From assembly GCA_002633005.1 (NCBI GenBank), contig NMRA01001110.1:1-53848 (forward strand): a stretch of DNA of 53,848 nt, written 5' to 3'. Position numbers and translations under genes: made by a program. Under the pieces are notes generated by a model that ran no database searches, was not told where the DNA came from, and was given only the letters and a program-made list of their open reading frames with translations. The DNA is from Phoronis australis (Eukaryota; Phoronida; Phoronidae). Of this stretch, positions 10,490 to 21,644 are shown in pieces. How positions within the stretch are numbered: the first letter of the stretch is position 1; every line of letters starts with the position of its first letter.

Positions 10490-12240
10490 TGTAATACTGT
10501 CGCCGATACTATCGGGTGGGGTGTATGGAGGATCCAGGGAGGGGTAGTACCTCTGGTGGGAGGGCTTGTCGTACTCCTTCGGGGTAGTTCGTCCACCTTT
10601 GGCCCCCACCTGTCCTCAGCTCTCACCTGTGGCTCCAAGTAGCTGTAGCATGCGCAGCGGCCAGACCCCGGGACACCGCTTCGACAGGCGGGCTAAACCA
10701 GGTTGAGGGTAGCCGACAGGTCTCAAACCCTCGGTGAGTTAGGGACTGCCTACCCTAGCATGTGAAGATTGGCTCCGGCAAACAGAGCGGATGAGACCCC
10801 CAGTGGTCCAACAATCAAGACGGCGGTTTCAGCAAGCGCCGTGGAGCGCTCAGAGCACGACGAGGCACCAAAGAAGTCATGGTCATCCACTGCAGCAGGG
10901 GTAACCTCCAGCCGTAACAGTTTTCTGTGCCACTGGATCAAGGTTTCCTCTGCCGAGAGAGTGGTATTGCCCCAGTGCAACGGCTTTACCACCATCAGGC
11001 ACAGGTTTGTTGTGTGATTCATTTCAGCCACCTTTGACATCTCAAATAGAGTGAAGCAGGGGTGTGTGCTCGTGCCTGTTCTGTTCAACTTCTTCTTCAC
11101 GTGCATGTTGACCCAAGCTATGCAGGGACTAAAGTAGGGTGTGTACATCAAATATCGCCTCGACGGCTCCCTCTTCGATCTAAGGCGCCTTAGTGCAAAG
11201 ACAAAGTGCCTGGAAAAACTAATCCAGGACGACCTTTTTGCGGATGATTGTGCGCTCCTTTCCCACAAAGAGAATGACCTACAACTCAAGCTGGACAGTT
11301 TCTCGAATGCTTCCAAAGTATTCGGCTTGACCATAAGCCTCGGCAATACAGAAGTGCTTCTCCAACCTGCACCCAACACCAATCCTCCGGAGCCAGTCAT
11401 TACCATCGACAACAAGGAACTCTTCAATGCGGAGCACTTCAAATACCTGGGCAGCGACATCTCAAAAGATGGCAGCTTAGACAAAGAGATTGCTTCCAGG
11501 ATAAGCAAGGCTAGCCAAGCACTCGCTAGACTGAGAACACGGGTGCTCAACGAACACAACATCCGCCTGTCTACTAAAATAAAAGTGTATTCTTCAGTGG
11601 TCCTGACCTCTCTGCCCTACGGCTGCGAGTCATGGACCCTCTAAAGCAGACACATCAAGAAGCTTGAGAGCTTCCACAAACGTTCTCTCCGCTCCATCCT
11701 AGGAATCCGATGGCAGGACCGAATCACCAACCTTGAGGTCCTAGGACGTGCCCAGTCAACCAGCATTGAAGCGATGCTACTTAAGGCCCAGCTGCGATGG
11801 GTGGGGCACATCATCAGGATGGAGGACTCCAGAATGCCTCGCCAGCTTTTGTATGGCGAGCTGAAGCTTGGGAGAAGGAAGCAAGGACGCCCTCGCCTTC
11901 GCTACAAAGACACTGTCAAAGCCAATCTGAAGTGGTGCAACATCAAACCCAAGGAGCTGAAAGCTGTTGCAGGAGAGAGACCAAAGTGGCGAGCCACGAT
12001 TCGAAAAGCAACTGTCAGTTTTGAGGATGACCTCTCTAAGAGACTCGAAGCTGCTCGAGAGAAACGCCACTCAGCAGCATCTACCACTGTTACCGCGACG
12101 GAGTTCCAATGTCCCACCTGTTCTCGACTCTGCGCGTCAAGACTGGGACTGCAGAGCCATGTTCGTGTATATAGACGATGAGACACACAACCTACGTCTT
12201 CTTCGGACCCGAAGGACTATCAACACTATCGGGTGCTGCC
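10490..12240 (+). mobile_element. Second LINE, zinc-finger-tailed type, 5'-decayed
   Basis: A GC-richer block whose plus-strand frame encodes the reverse transcriptase and C-terminal part of a non-LTR retrotransposon unrelated to the one at 61-4035. The 5' portion (about 10490-11030) lacks a clear frame but has matching high GC. A short 3' tail after the stop at 12181 ends near 12240. The exact clade (RTE/CR1-like or another) cannot be fixed by eye. Confidence 0.75.
11036..12184 (+). pseudogene. LINE reverse transcriptase with C2H2-like tail, two stops
   Basis: One reading frame runs from 11036 to the stop at 12182-12184, interrupted by TAG at 11135-11137 and TAA at 11642-11644. It carries KQGCVLVPVLFNFFF, then DLFADDCALLSHKE with the catalytic Asp pair, FGLTISLGNTEVL and LTSLPYGCESWTL. 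After the second stop come RSILGIRWQDRITNLEVL and LLKAQLRWVGHIIRM, typical of LINE C-terminal regions. The tail CPTCSRLCASRLGLQSH resembles a C2H2 finger missing its second His. Only two stops in about 380 codons suggests a relatively young copy. Confidence 0.82.
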
Positions 12241-12249
12241 ATGGCCAGT

Positions 12250-13640
12250 GACAACAATGTTTGATACTGATTTGCAAGGAATCAGTGCCCGAGTTGCAGA
12301 CGATATAATATATAGAAATGTAAAACTGAGACACAACTGTCATATAATTAACAGTCCTGTTCTAGGTGTTACGATTGAGACCTGGTTGCATGTTGAGGAG
12401 TATTTATTCTGCTACACTTGTATTTCTTTAAGCTATTTTCCGAAAGTTTGATGTTTTAACCGGCTAAAGACGTCGAGTCGACATAGAAGTAGCTTTTGAG
12501 CTTCTAATGTCAGAGGTACCGGTTGAAGTAGTGCGGGGGGGTGAATACGGAAAACATTATTACATGGCCGTATTTTTCTCGACAGATTCAACGTGTATGG
12601 GATAAATATACGTTTCATGCCGTAGGTGATGAAAACTTCATATCATTAATAGAGATTTAATAACCAACAGATATCATCATTATGTTATATATCATTCGCC
12701 AAATCTGTCGGTGATGAATGAAGCGGAGATAAGATTTTATTTATTCGTTGTTAAAGTTTCTTTGAATTTATGGAAATTTCACAATTTATAACTTGTTTTA
12801 ATGATTGACTGATAAATCATTTCGAAATTTCAAACAGTGGCACTGTGTAACATTGGGAATCGTTTCTCCGTGTTTTCATGGACACCTTTTATGAAAGGTC
12901 AATCTTAGTATAAAGAATATTAAGTGCTTTTTATATGCTAATGTTTTTCATTATGTTTTTTAATCACTTGTCAATTTTATTAAAGTATAGATTAAATGAG
13001 CGTCATGTAATACACTTTTTGATTTTTTGTTTCGCCTTTTAGGTATTCAGTATTTCGTTATTCAGTATCGTTTCTCATCGATCACGAACATCAGAACAAA
13101 GTAATAAGAAGTTTTTGAGGCCGTCAATACCTTGAAGTTCATGGCCTTCAGTAGCTAATGCACCGTATGTTTTAGTCAATATGCTTAGAATTATTGAAGT
13201 TAAAACAGGAAATAACGGTACTTGTCAGCCCGTGCTCTGAGGCAAGTTATCTTCCAAAGAGCTGATACAGAAAATTGGTTCTTTCCTATGATACTGCTTA
13301 ATAACTTCTTTATCACACGCTTGTATCAAAGTTTGCCTGATGTTAACATGACCATGTGTTCGTCTGATCTTGAAGTGTGATATCAAGTCAAAGACAATGT
13401 ATGCAATGCATCATTTTCAAGTTTGTCAATCCCCAATAAACTCTGAAAGGGTTTTTGAGTAGTTGATGGCTTCGATATCTTAGTTGGTAGCGGAAATAGA
13501 ATTCCATTGCGGTAAAAAATGTCATGAGACTGATTTGGTTAGAGGTAAAGGCCTAATTCGGTTTCCATAGCCATATGTCCATGTCGGACGCAAGAAACTA
13601 GCGAAAACGCACAACTTCGCTATGTATTATAAGGACAGCA
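12250..13640. other. Unassigned AT-rich DNA
   Basis: No protein-like frame above about 70 codons and no repeat recognised. It lies downstream of the secreted-peptide gene (minus strand) and may hold its 3' UTR or further exons, but I found no convincing acceptor or Cys-containing exon. Confidence 0.35.
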
Positions 13641-13649
13641 CGTGATCAC

Positions 13650-13778
13650 TTAGAATTTACTAGCGAAACTCTTGCACTGACAGTTATTGTTCTCACCGAA
13701 GTCTTTGCCATCTATCGGCAGCGCCTGGATGCAGCCCACAGCTAGCATCAATAGAATGAATACCGCGAAGCACTTCAT
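13650..13778 (-). CDS. Small secreted peptide precursor, 42 aa
   Basis: ATG at 13778 opens a 42-codon frame ending TAA at 13650-13652. Residues 1-19, MKCFAVFILLMLAVGCIQA, are a textbook signal peptide with likely cleavage before LPIDGKDF. The remainder is short, polar and has two Cys (NNCQC). Upstream, an acceptor (TGACTGAATTACAG) precedes 13791, so the coding exon has a 13-nt leader. An alternative is that GTGAGA at 13696-13691 is a splice donor, in which case only the first 27 residues lie here and the mature peptide is on a later exon. I cannot assign a family. Secretion is inferred from the signal peptide alone. Confidence 0.55.
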   Translation of the reverse strand: MKCFAVFILLMLAVGCIQALPIDGKDFGENNNCQCKSFASKF

Positions 13779-14063
13779 GACGTCTGGTGTTCTGTAATTC
13801 AGTCAGTGTCAGTTCAAGTTATGGGAAACAAGTATGTAAAAGAATAAACAAAAATGTGAGATTAAAGCAAAATGTGAATAAACGTTAGCAAATCTTATGG
13901 AACAATTACCCTTCCGTAGAAATTGAAACATAGACGGATTCACAGTGTTCTGCATACCTTGTACTAAATATTCCTTCATACAATTGAAGAGTCAAGTATC
14001 TGCGGATTTGAAAAACAAAATGTCTTGTAGCTTAACAACAGGCAGTTAGTAGAAACTACGTAC

Positions 14064-14100
14064 CTTGCGTTCCTCTAGCTTCTTTAATTTGCCATGTTTC
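14064..14100 (-). other. Candidate 5' non-coding exon of the secreted-peptide gene
   Basis: On the minus strand AACGCAAG is followed by GTACGT at 14063-14058, a good splice donor. Joining it to the acceptor at 13792 removes a 272-bp intron and places a leader exon before the signal-peptide exon. Its 5' end and promoter cannot be seen; 14100 is a nominal edge. Confidence 0.4.
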
Positions 14101-14837
14101 GGCAATCAAGTCGAAAAAGTTTTTTTAGGTGACCTGCTAGCTGGGGTTTTGTTTCCGTACAAAAGAAAGTCGACCTTTTCAGTACAACTCTTGATTACTA
14201 TGAGGTAATCCTAATTGAAGTTGGTGATGTACAGTAAACATTGATGTAGCCAACGTGAAAGTCTGAACATTGCCTTAAAAATTGTACAAGCTCTTTGATG
14301 CCAGTCTAAAATAACCTCCTACAAAGTTGGTGTTTCGATGCCCTGTTACGTAGGTGAAGGAATTTGGACAGTTTGACTCGTCTGGTGACAGCAACTAGAA
14401 AATCGATATTCACACGATTTAACATTGGTTTCCTAATAGGCAGCGCGTATCTTGGAACCAAAACGCACCTTTTCAAAGCCTATGCCTTTCCAACAGAATC
14501 TTGAGGAAGTGAGTTATCTCCTAAAGTGTAGTGTAATATTTTAATCTTGGCCTTAGACCTCATTTTCATATCTGAAGTTGACGATCGGTGTGTTCAAAGA
14601 CGATACCGTTCTTCCCAGCACTCCTTTGGATTATGCAGCACCACACGGGAGGTAAAGCTTTGATGAAGCTCAATTAATTTACGCTCACACTTTCTCAAAT
14701 AACGCTAACGCTCCCGCACACTTTTTGTGACAATCACAATTGGGGAGCAAATAAAAAAGTTTTCTTAAGGGATTTAATCGCTGTCGACGGAGGTACATTT
14801 GGAATCAAACTGTTTGTGACGAACCGGGCTGTGGTGG
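14101..14837. other. Unassigned DNA
   Basis: No clear frame or repeat recognised. The promoter of the secreted-peptide gene could lie here, but I see no definite TATA or initiator. Confidence 0.35.
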
Positions 14838-14838
14838 N

Positions 14839-14909
14839 TAGACGACCGGTCGACGGCTAGTCGTCGACCAATTTCCGACCGGGCGGCCAAAAATTCGTGA
14901 TGTGTGCTG
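14839..14909. mobile_element. End of a second TA-TIR element copy inserted in the retrotransposon RT
   Basis: This fragment is the same terminal sequence as 20906-20976 (reverse complement of 15793-15863): GGTCGACG...GACCGG...GGCCAAAAATTCGTGAT...GTGCTG followed by TA. It begins at N 14838 and ends at TA 14910-14911, where retrotransposon RT coding resumes on the minus strand. The rest of this copy is lost or lies across the assembly join. Confidence 0.75.
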
Positions 14910-14911
14910 TA

Positions 14912-15790
14912 GATCAATCTTCGTAAAATGCTGGTTTTAGTGATCTTAGCCATGATGTCATCAGAATTGCCCATCGGTTCCGAGTCGAACTTGGTGATGG
15001 CGTTCAGACGACGAAAATCGATTCACAATCGATTTTAACCGCCCTTCTTCTTCACTAAGACCACCAGAGAGTTGTAGGGTGCATCGGATGGTTCTATGAC
15101 TCCACACTTTAACATGTTGTCAACTTCCTCCTGCACAACCGACCGTGTGGCATATGGCAGGGGATACAGCTTGACTCTCACCGGTTCTTCACTGATGGTC
15201 TCGATCTTGTGCTCAAGCAGACGTGCCTTACCATGTACTTCACTAAAGACGTCAGAGTACTTTTCTAGCAGACTTATAACCTCCCTTTGTTGGCTAGTAG
15301 TGAGCTCGTCTGATATTTTGACATCTTTGTACGTTTCTTTTTGGTTTGTCGAACCAAGCTCTAGTAAATGTTCATCATCGGCAACACCAACTTCATTGTC
15401 CATTTCAGGCTGCAGTACAGCTATGGCCGCGATGTCATAATTCTGATCTGCATCATCTTTACTTGCAGCCCCACTTTGGTCACGAGATATGTAAAGTTTC
15501 AATAGGTTGGCATGGTATGTCTTGATCTTTCCAATAACCATTACTTGGTAGTCCATTTTGTTGAGTACCTCAGTCACTTCATAGGGACCCCTCCACTGCA
15601 GTAGCAGCTTATTACTGTCAGTTGGTAGTAATATTAAGACTTGGTCTCCTACTTTGAAGCGACGATCTCGTGTCTTTGTGTCATAATGGTGCTTGTATGC
15701 TTCACCAGCATTTCGTAAGTTTTCCCGCACCAGTTCACATGTCTCTTCCAGACGATGTCGCAAGTCGAGGGCATACTCATAAGTATTCCG
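14912..15790 (-). pseudogene. Retrotransposon integrase C-terminus followed by N-terminal reverse transcriptase
   Basis: The distal pol segment of the Metaviridae-type element, reading leftward. From 15790 it gives the end of the integrase core region, a VGDQVLILLPTDSNK block and the GPY/F module (LLLQWRGPYEV...YHANLLKLY). After an Asp/Glu-rich linker it enters the RT N-terminus (KYSDVFSEVHG, then CGVIEPSDAPYNSLVVLVKK). The frame then has two stops near 15031 and 15019 and reaches IDFRRLNAITKFDSEPMGN. It ends in a frameshifted FTKIDL-like motif cut by the TIR element at 14911. Integrase precedes RT, unlike ordinary Gypsy elements. The first residues of the 15805 frame come from the inserted TIR, not from pol. 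Confidence 0.85.
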
Positions 15791-15940
15791 TACAGCACAC
15801 ATCACGAATTTTTGGCCGCCCGGTCGGAAATTGGTCGACGACTAGCCGTCGACCGGTCGTCTAATTTGCCGACCGGTCGGCTAAAAATTAGCCGACCGGC
15901 AGCCGCCCGCAGTGCCGACTCATAAGGCGACTCCCCAGCC

Positions 15941-15985
15941 GACCCTTCAGCCGACCCTTCAGCCGACCCTTCAACCGACCGGCCA
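15941..15985. repeat. Subterminal 12-bp tandem repeats in the TIR element
   Basis: CAGCCGACCCTT occurs in successive copies, followed by a variant with AACCGACC. Related GCCGACC and GGTCGGC units fill both ends of the element. Clustered subterminal motifs are known transposase-binding arrays in several DNA transposons; that role is inferred here. Confidence 0.65.
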
Positions 15986-17500
15986 TCAGCCGACCAGCTG
16001 GTCGGCTGCTATTTTTAGGCTAGAGTAGCAGTTGCGTAATAGGTTGGCAGGCTGATACCACTTTGCGTGTCGATGCATATTCGTCTTAGCACAGGGTCAA
16101 ATAAATTAACCTAGTTTTACTGTCTCGGTTACATGAGTTCACGTCGGTTGTGTAATACCACTAATTCGAAGGTTGAAGGCAAGCGGTAATAGTAAACATT
16201 GGATTATGGACAATGCAACAAGTTTTGGATGAAAAACGTGAAAGTTTTCTTTACATTTGATCTTTAATTTGACTCGTGACGTTAACAAGATGTATTAGAT
16301 CGGTTGCTTCCCGGTCAATACAACGCTGTAGTCATTTTGTAAACGCAGCTATTTTAGCAGTCTTCGCCCGCAGTTGATTTCAAGTTGTTTGTGTAACGCC
16401 AAACTGCATCTTTTTGCGTTTTTTTAAGTTAGTCACCGGTCTCCTGTCACGCGCCCATGATGATGGATTAGTGAGTGAGTTCTTACACCGCGAAAAGCTC
16501 TCACTCCAGGGATTTTATTTTCATAGTATTGACCCTTGCAGTACAGACGCGAAATTCACGGTCCAGTATGCCCTAAACCCACGGACTTCGATGGCTCTAA
16601 CTTCGAAATCATATTATGGTTACGATTTCCACGAACTAAGACGGTGACATCACCACTGTTGAGGCTACAGCAAAGTAGCCTTGCGCATTCCGTTTTCAGT
16701 GTATCGGTGACGTTAAAATCTGGGCTAGCAGTTACATGTATACACGTAGTCCCCTATCAGTTGGTCGTTCACGTTGTTCCAAAAATAAATATTTTCTGTC
16801 ACCAACATATTGACAAATTATGCAAAATAAAACAATTGTGAACGGCAAGATGTGAATACGTGGTGAAGAGGTATTTGTCTCTACGCGGCATATGTGCGTG
16901 AAACTTTGGTAAAGCGATTGCGATGGCAAAAAATGATAGAAAATACACAAAGGTGCACTTTTGAGAAGCAAAGCGTCTGGTGATCTTGATAGCGTACATG
17001 TATGATCTGGCCACCTCAGGTAGTAAGTGACGCTGAATGAGAAGTGGTAACTACATGTTTGGCGCGAAAATAAAAAAATCATGCTTGTATTGCCAGCCAC
17101 CCCCCTCCCCGAATTTTGCACATTCTAATGAGTCACCACTCGAGATTTGGTTCCGTTTCAGTCCTAAAATCGCATAATAATTCTGTGCTCAGCTGTAAGA
17201 AAAAATACAATTTTTTGAAACGGTGCTCAGTCTTAATAAAGTTTCCAGCATGAGAGCGCTTTGATCAGAAATGCCAAGCACACGCAGAGTTGTAAGACAG
17301 AGACGTTGGCGTTTCCGTATGTCCACAAAAGTGCTTTGAGCAGTGTGTACAAATTTGTTCATTTCGCTTTTCTGCACTGACGACTATGATCAACACGGTG
17401 TTTTAACTACACTTTTGAGTGCATTTTCAAAAATAAATGTTTGGTTGGTGAATTCAGCGAGTCGGTGCCCACGGGCAGGAAAACGTATCTGCGTAAATAA

Positions 17501-17992
17501 AGAGTTGCGTTTTCAAAACATTCAGAGCATGAGCTCAAGGACTACCTGAGACAGAAAATAAAACCGATTACCAAACAGAAACTTGTCCAATGAATATATA
17601 GCTCTTGGAAAACTGTTACCCCGAAGAAATGTGCAAAATACGAACGTCGTTTACGAAAGATTGTACCAGAAGTGATTCGTTGCAGTGGAGCCGCACGGGA
17701 TAGTAAAAACACTGTGCTGTGCACTAGTTACCTGAATGGAAAGCTGAAGCGGAAAAATCCAGAACACACATTTTCTATTCAGGAATTGAAATCTCTGTAG
17801 AATCAAAAACAATTGGCAACCAGGATTTATTGCGTTAGAAAACTTATCACGCCCGGAGAGAATTGTTTTCATGCCCGGAGACTACGTGATCACCCATTAT
17901 GCAATGATGACAATCCAGTGTGTACCTATACATTGGCATCTATTGTAAAACGTGGATTAGACGAAAGAAATTCAACCGCATTTCGAAGATAA
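17501..17992 (+). pseudogene. Protein-like tract inside the TIR element, two internal stops
   Basis: After TAA at 17498 a single frame runs 163 codons to TAA at 17990-17992, broken only by TGA at 17591-17593 and TAG at 17798-17800. About seven stops would be expected by chance. The conceptual product is Lys/Arg-rich with regular charged helices (ELKDYLRQKIKPITKQK, KYERRLRKIVPEVIRCSG) and a few Cys further on. I do not recognise a family. Lying inside a TIR element, it could be a remnant of transposase or of a captured exon. Confidence 0.35.
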
Positions 17993-18519
17993 TATATCTG
18001 TTGTCGGCGAGAGGTTGAATATATAGCCCTTGTTTAGTATAGTACGGACAGTATCACTTTGAAAGATCAATGCTTGGGGATGGTGACGTGGTGTTCTGGC
18101 GTGAAAGTTACTGACATGGTAAGTTTTTGAACCTGACTTATTAAATTTTCAGTTCGGTCGTATTTTATTTTGATCCTGAAGTGAAGAATTTTTGGTCCTC
18201 ACTTGATAAATTATAGGTGCTGATGTGATAAATTTTCAGTCTTGACGTGGTGAATTTGGTCTTTATTTGCTCTTTGGTCTTCTGTGTGAAAACAATCTCA
18301 ATGTATTGGATTGTTTTAATTCCTGCTTAAGTAAAATGTCTGGTTTTGAGATATTTATTTTTGGTCCTGGAGAGTTTGCATGTTTTGCTTGGTTTTAATC
18401 ATGCATAGAAAAGATATGTCGTTAAATGTTTCAAATTAGGCCTCCCATAAATGGGGGGAGAGCAGGTTGTGTAGCATCGTACTATGTAACTTCTAATATA
18501 AATCTAGGTGTTCGTGATT

Positions 18520-18572
18520 TAGTAATACTATGAAAAATGAGTAGTTTTGACTATGAAAAATGAGTAGTTGAG
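18520..18572. repeat. Short tandem duplication, about 22 bp
   Basis: ACTATGAAAAATGAGTAGTT occurs twice in a row near 18525-18568. No other significance seen. Confidence 0.7.
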
Positions 18573-19419
18573 GCTTCTTTTGAAATACTGTATCCTTTGT
18601 ATATGCCTGGTGTACAAGGCTCAGTGTGATATTATCTAAGCTTTATTATCCTCTATGGCTTAACAACTATATATCTTCATTCATGCCTGTAAAAGAGGTA
18701 CTCCCAGGATCATCAAGCATGTGTATGTTTTTATTCTAATGAGGCGTGCTTCGAATGTACAATTAGTAATTATACTTTTGCAGTGGTTCATAACAAACGG
18801 ATTCATTAAACCCAGTAAATATTTTTGCAACTGCTGACTCTGCATATCAGACGTGCATATTGCATCATACCTCATCAGAGTAAAACTTGTTATCAATCAT
18901 AGTAGAAAAAATTATTTTTATCATTGCCACAAGACGTTAACAAACGCAGTGAGTGTCTGTAACTGTTGTGTCTAGATTGCTGATGAACTAAAGTCGGTCT
19001 ACATGTATTTCCATTTTTATATCACTGATTCATGCCAAAGGTTTGAAATTGCGCCCCTTTAAGAGTTTTGACTTGCCCTGTGATCACTAGAATCCGATGC
19101 AATAAACTTATAGAAGTTGTTTTTTAACCAGTGTAATATAGCTGAAAATTGTGTGCGTTTTCGTTTGCGAGAATGTTCTTTTTGAATCAATGGGTTAATC
19201 ATTTTACGCTCTACATGAAAACACAGACTACTTTTTTTAGGATTACATGTACCAGGTTACCCCGAAAATATTATTTTCAAAGTTTTACCCCTTGGAGTAT
19301 ACGCGAAACGCCAAGTATTGTGTTCTTACGCGAAAGGGCTCGGAAGGCTCTAGCCTTGGTGCGAAGCTGTTTACTAAATTAAATATACAAATTTGCGCCA
19401 TTGTGGGTAAAAACTGACC

Positions 19420-20010
19420 AAATAAAATCTTCCTAGAGTAAACTAAATTATTTACCAGCGTTGCAAAAAATGGTTTTCTACAATTATTCTGCTGCTAAAG
19501 TTATGTTGTGATCTTATGCGTCGACTTTCGCCCCAATGAAATATTGCGTCACCTTTTAGCCAGTTTCTTTTTCCCAGATTCTTCAATCAAACGTTCTCCC
19601 TCGAGGTTACGTAAACGTCACAACAAATGATCAGAATTGGTTTCACTTCATTATATGTTTTTGGAATTTTGATATCAGTGAACCGAATTTTAGAACAAAT
19701 TTTGCTGAGATGTGTTCATCATCTAATGGGAGATGTTGAAAACATTTTGGAAGTGGCGCGTGTCACAATGAACTTTTTTCAAAACGACGATATACGTTTT
19801 TTCGTTAAAAAGGCAGAGAATTACGCAAGAAGATGACGTCGGATGTTTCTCACTTAAACGGCCGTAACGGGCAACTTGAATGCCAATTGACTTCCAGATT
19901 TTGCATGCACACCCGCCAGTCTTGAGCTCATGTTGATACAAGTTTTTCGACGAGGTGACAAACGTAACTATCCGGGCTGTGTGAAGTATCGAGGTCTGTT
20001 TGGTCTCAAT
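19420..20010. repeat. Dispersed repeat, also at 27730-28240
   Basis: Collinear similarity with 27730-28240. Shared landmarks are GAGTAAACTAAATTAT, ATTGCGTCACC, TTTCAAAACGACG, GGCAGAGAATTACG versus GGCGGAGAATTACG, CGTAACGGGCAA, CCAGATTTTGCA, GACGAGGTGAC and TGTGTGAA. This copy is inside the TIR element; the other is inside the insertion at 27409-28645. No coding capacity is evident in either. Confidence 0.7.
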
Positions 20011-20978
20011 AAGCAGTGGCACCTTGCTGTATTTTGAAAATAGTCTTCATGCAACTAGCTGGCTACATAGGAAGGCTCTAGTTTCGAAAAGATGTTTTAC
20101 TGCGAAAGTGACAACAATTTCTGAATGATGATGGATGATGGATGACACTATAAACCGATCAGTCTTCCGTTTTCATGCGCCCATGATTTAATATCGGCGC
20201 TATGTTCAAACCATTGTTTATGTTGTTTCTAAAATAAAATTGGGTTCTATTGCTGTACCAACATATTAAGAAATTATACAGAAATAAGCAATAATTATCT
20301 GTGGTAAATCGCAATATACAGCGTGATGAAGTGATCATCAAGAGCAATAACGGATGAGCGCAAATGCGTGATGCTTGTTGAGCATTCCGCTGCATGAAAA
20401 CACTTGAGGTCGTGTATTGAGTGTTGTATTCTGATTGTTATGCAATTTTACTGTAAATTTCAAATTTCGTGCTTGTTTTTGTGCAAAATGTACTGTATAA
20501 AAAGTCTCATATCTAAATTTAGAAATTATGCTTCCGCGATATCACTTAACGTTTGATTTTACCACGCCGTCATTAATTCAACATAAAGTTTTAGGCTGGT
20601 GTAATGTCACGCACTTCGTATTTGTAGGTTGATTCGATTTTATTTCCTTTCAATAGTTGAACAAAACTTTATAAACCGATGTCAAGACCTGAGTTGCCAG
20701 TGGTGAACGAACAGCGAACAGTAAAATGTTTGTTTGGCCAAAGTTCACTCGTTAAGTCATGAAATGGTAATTGCCGACCAAGGACACGCTTAATTTGAAT
20801 TGGTCGTCTACGCTAGGCGACCACTTAGCCGCCCCAAGTGCCGACCACAGAGGCGACTCAGTACACGGCTCCTAGCCGACCGTTGTTGGTCGGCTGCTGG
20901 TCGGCTAGACGACCGGTCGACGGCCGGTCGTCGACCAATTTCCGACCGGTCGGCCAAAAATTCGTGATGCGTGCTGTA

Positions 20979-21644
20979 CGTCTGGTGTTTCATTGCCAGT
21001 CCACAACTCTTTAAGCACCTGCATGGGCCCTCCCACGGTTCTACCATACAACAGTTCAAATGGCGAAAAACCTGTGTGCTCACTTGTGGTACCTCTCGGT
21101 AGGCGAACAGTACTGCTGGTAAGTACCGGTCCCAGTTTTGTGGACGCTTTTGGAACATTTTCTTAAGCATACACTTCAGTACACCGTTAATACGCTCACA
21201 CAATCCATTGCCTTTCGGATTGTACGGAGTGGTAAACAGTTGCTTCATGGATATTAACCGTGCAACTTCCTGCCGACTTTCTGAGGTAAAATGTGTCACA
21301 CAGTCACTAAGCACCTCTCGTGGAAAGCCAATTCTACAGAAGGTTTTAAACAGTGCTTCTGCAACTTGCTCGGCTTCTATTTTTGGTAGAGGGACTGCCT
21401 CTGGATATCTTGTGGCGTAGTCTACGATGGTGAGAATGTACCGGTTGCCTCTGTCTATGCTCGGCGACACAGGACCAATCAAATCAACAGCAATACGCTG
21501 GAACGGTTCTTCCATAAGAAGCATCTCGCCCAATGGCACTTTGGAGATCCTGCCCTTAGGAGTTGTTCGCTGGCAGATGTCACATGATCTGCAGAAACGA
21601 TTTATGTCACTGCCAACTCCTGGTCAATAAAAGCTACTGGCTAT
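20979..21644 (-). pseudogene. Retrotransposon integrase, core domain
   Basis: This is the integrase that would insert the cDNA into the genome. The HHCC zinc-binding half starts at the end of the preceding frame (H-x6-H in HESIVGGHLG) and continues after a TGA (about 21624-21626, where Trp is usual) into CRSCDICQRT. The core follows with the D-D-35-E triad: Asp in RIAVDLIGP, Asp in EVLSDCVTHFTSE, and Glu in NPKGNGLCERINGVLK exactly 36 positions later. The residues after the second Asp (CVTHF) differ from the usual pattern. The C-terminal part lies beyond the TIR insertion at 15790. Confidence 0.88.

Larger units (their letters stand above)
15793..20976. mobile_element. 5,184-bp TIR element flanked by TA, inserted in the retrotransposon integrase
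   Basis: The left end reads CAGCACACATCACGAATTTT and the right end is its inverse with one change (CAGCACGCATCACG). Near-identical inverted ends of at least 70 bp continue through GACCGGTCGAC-type palindromes. TA lies immediately outside both ends (15791-15792, 20977-20978). Removing the element and one TA restores an uninterrupted integrase frame (...PDV then RNTYEYALDL...), so both limits are set to the base. Subterminal zones (15860-16015, 20795-20905) are packed with GCCGACC units. Size and TA duplication suit a TIR DNA transposon, but no intact transposase is present, so this copy is non-autonomous. Confidence 0.88.

Noticed and set aside
10750-11562. 270-codon minus-strand frame, among the longest in the window
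   Set aside because: It is antisense to the LINE reverse transcriptase frame, which carries recognisable motifs. The minus frame has none.
15793-16020. Possibility that each GCCGACC-rich end is a separate small palindromic MITE
   Set aside because: Neither end closes on itself, and the integrase frame rejoins only if the whole 5,184-bp segment is one insertion.
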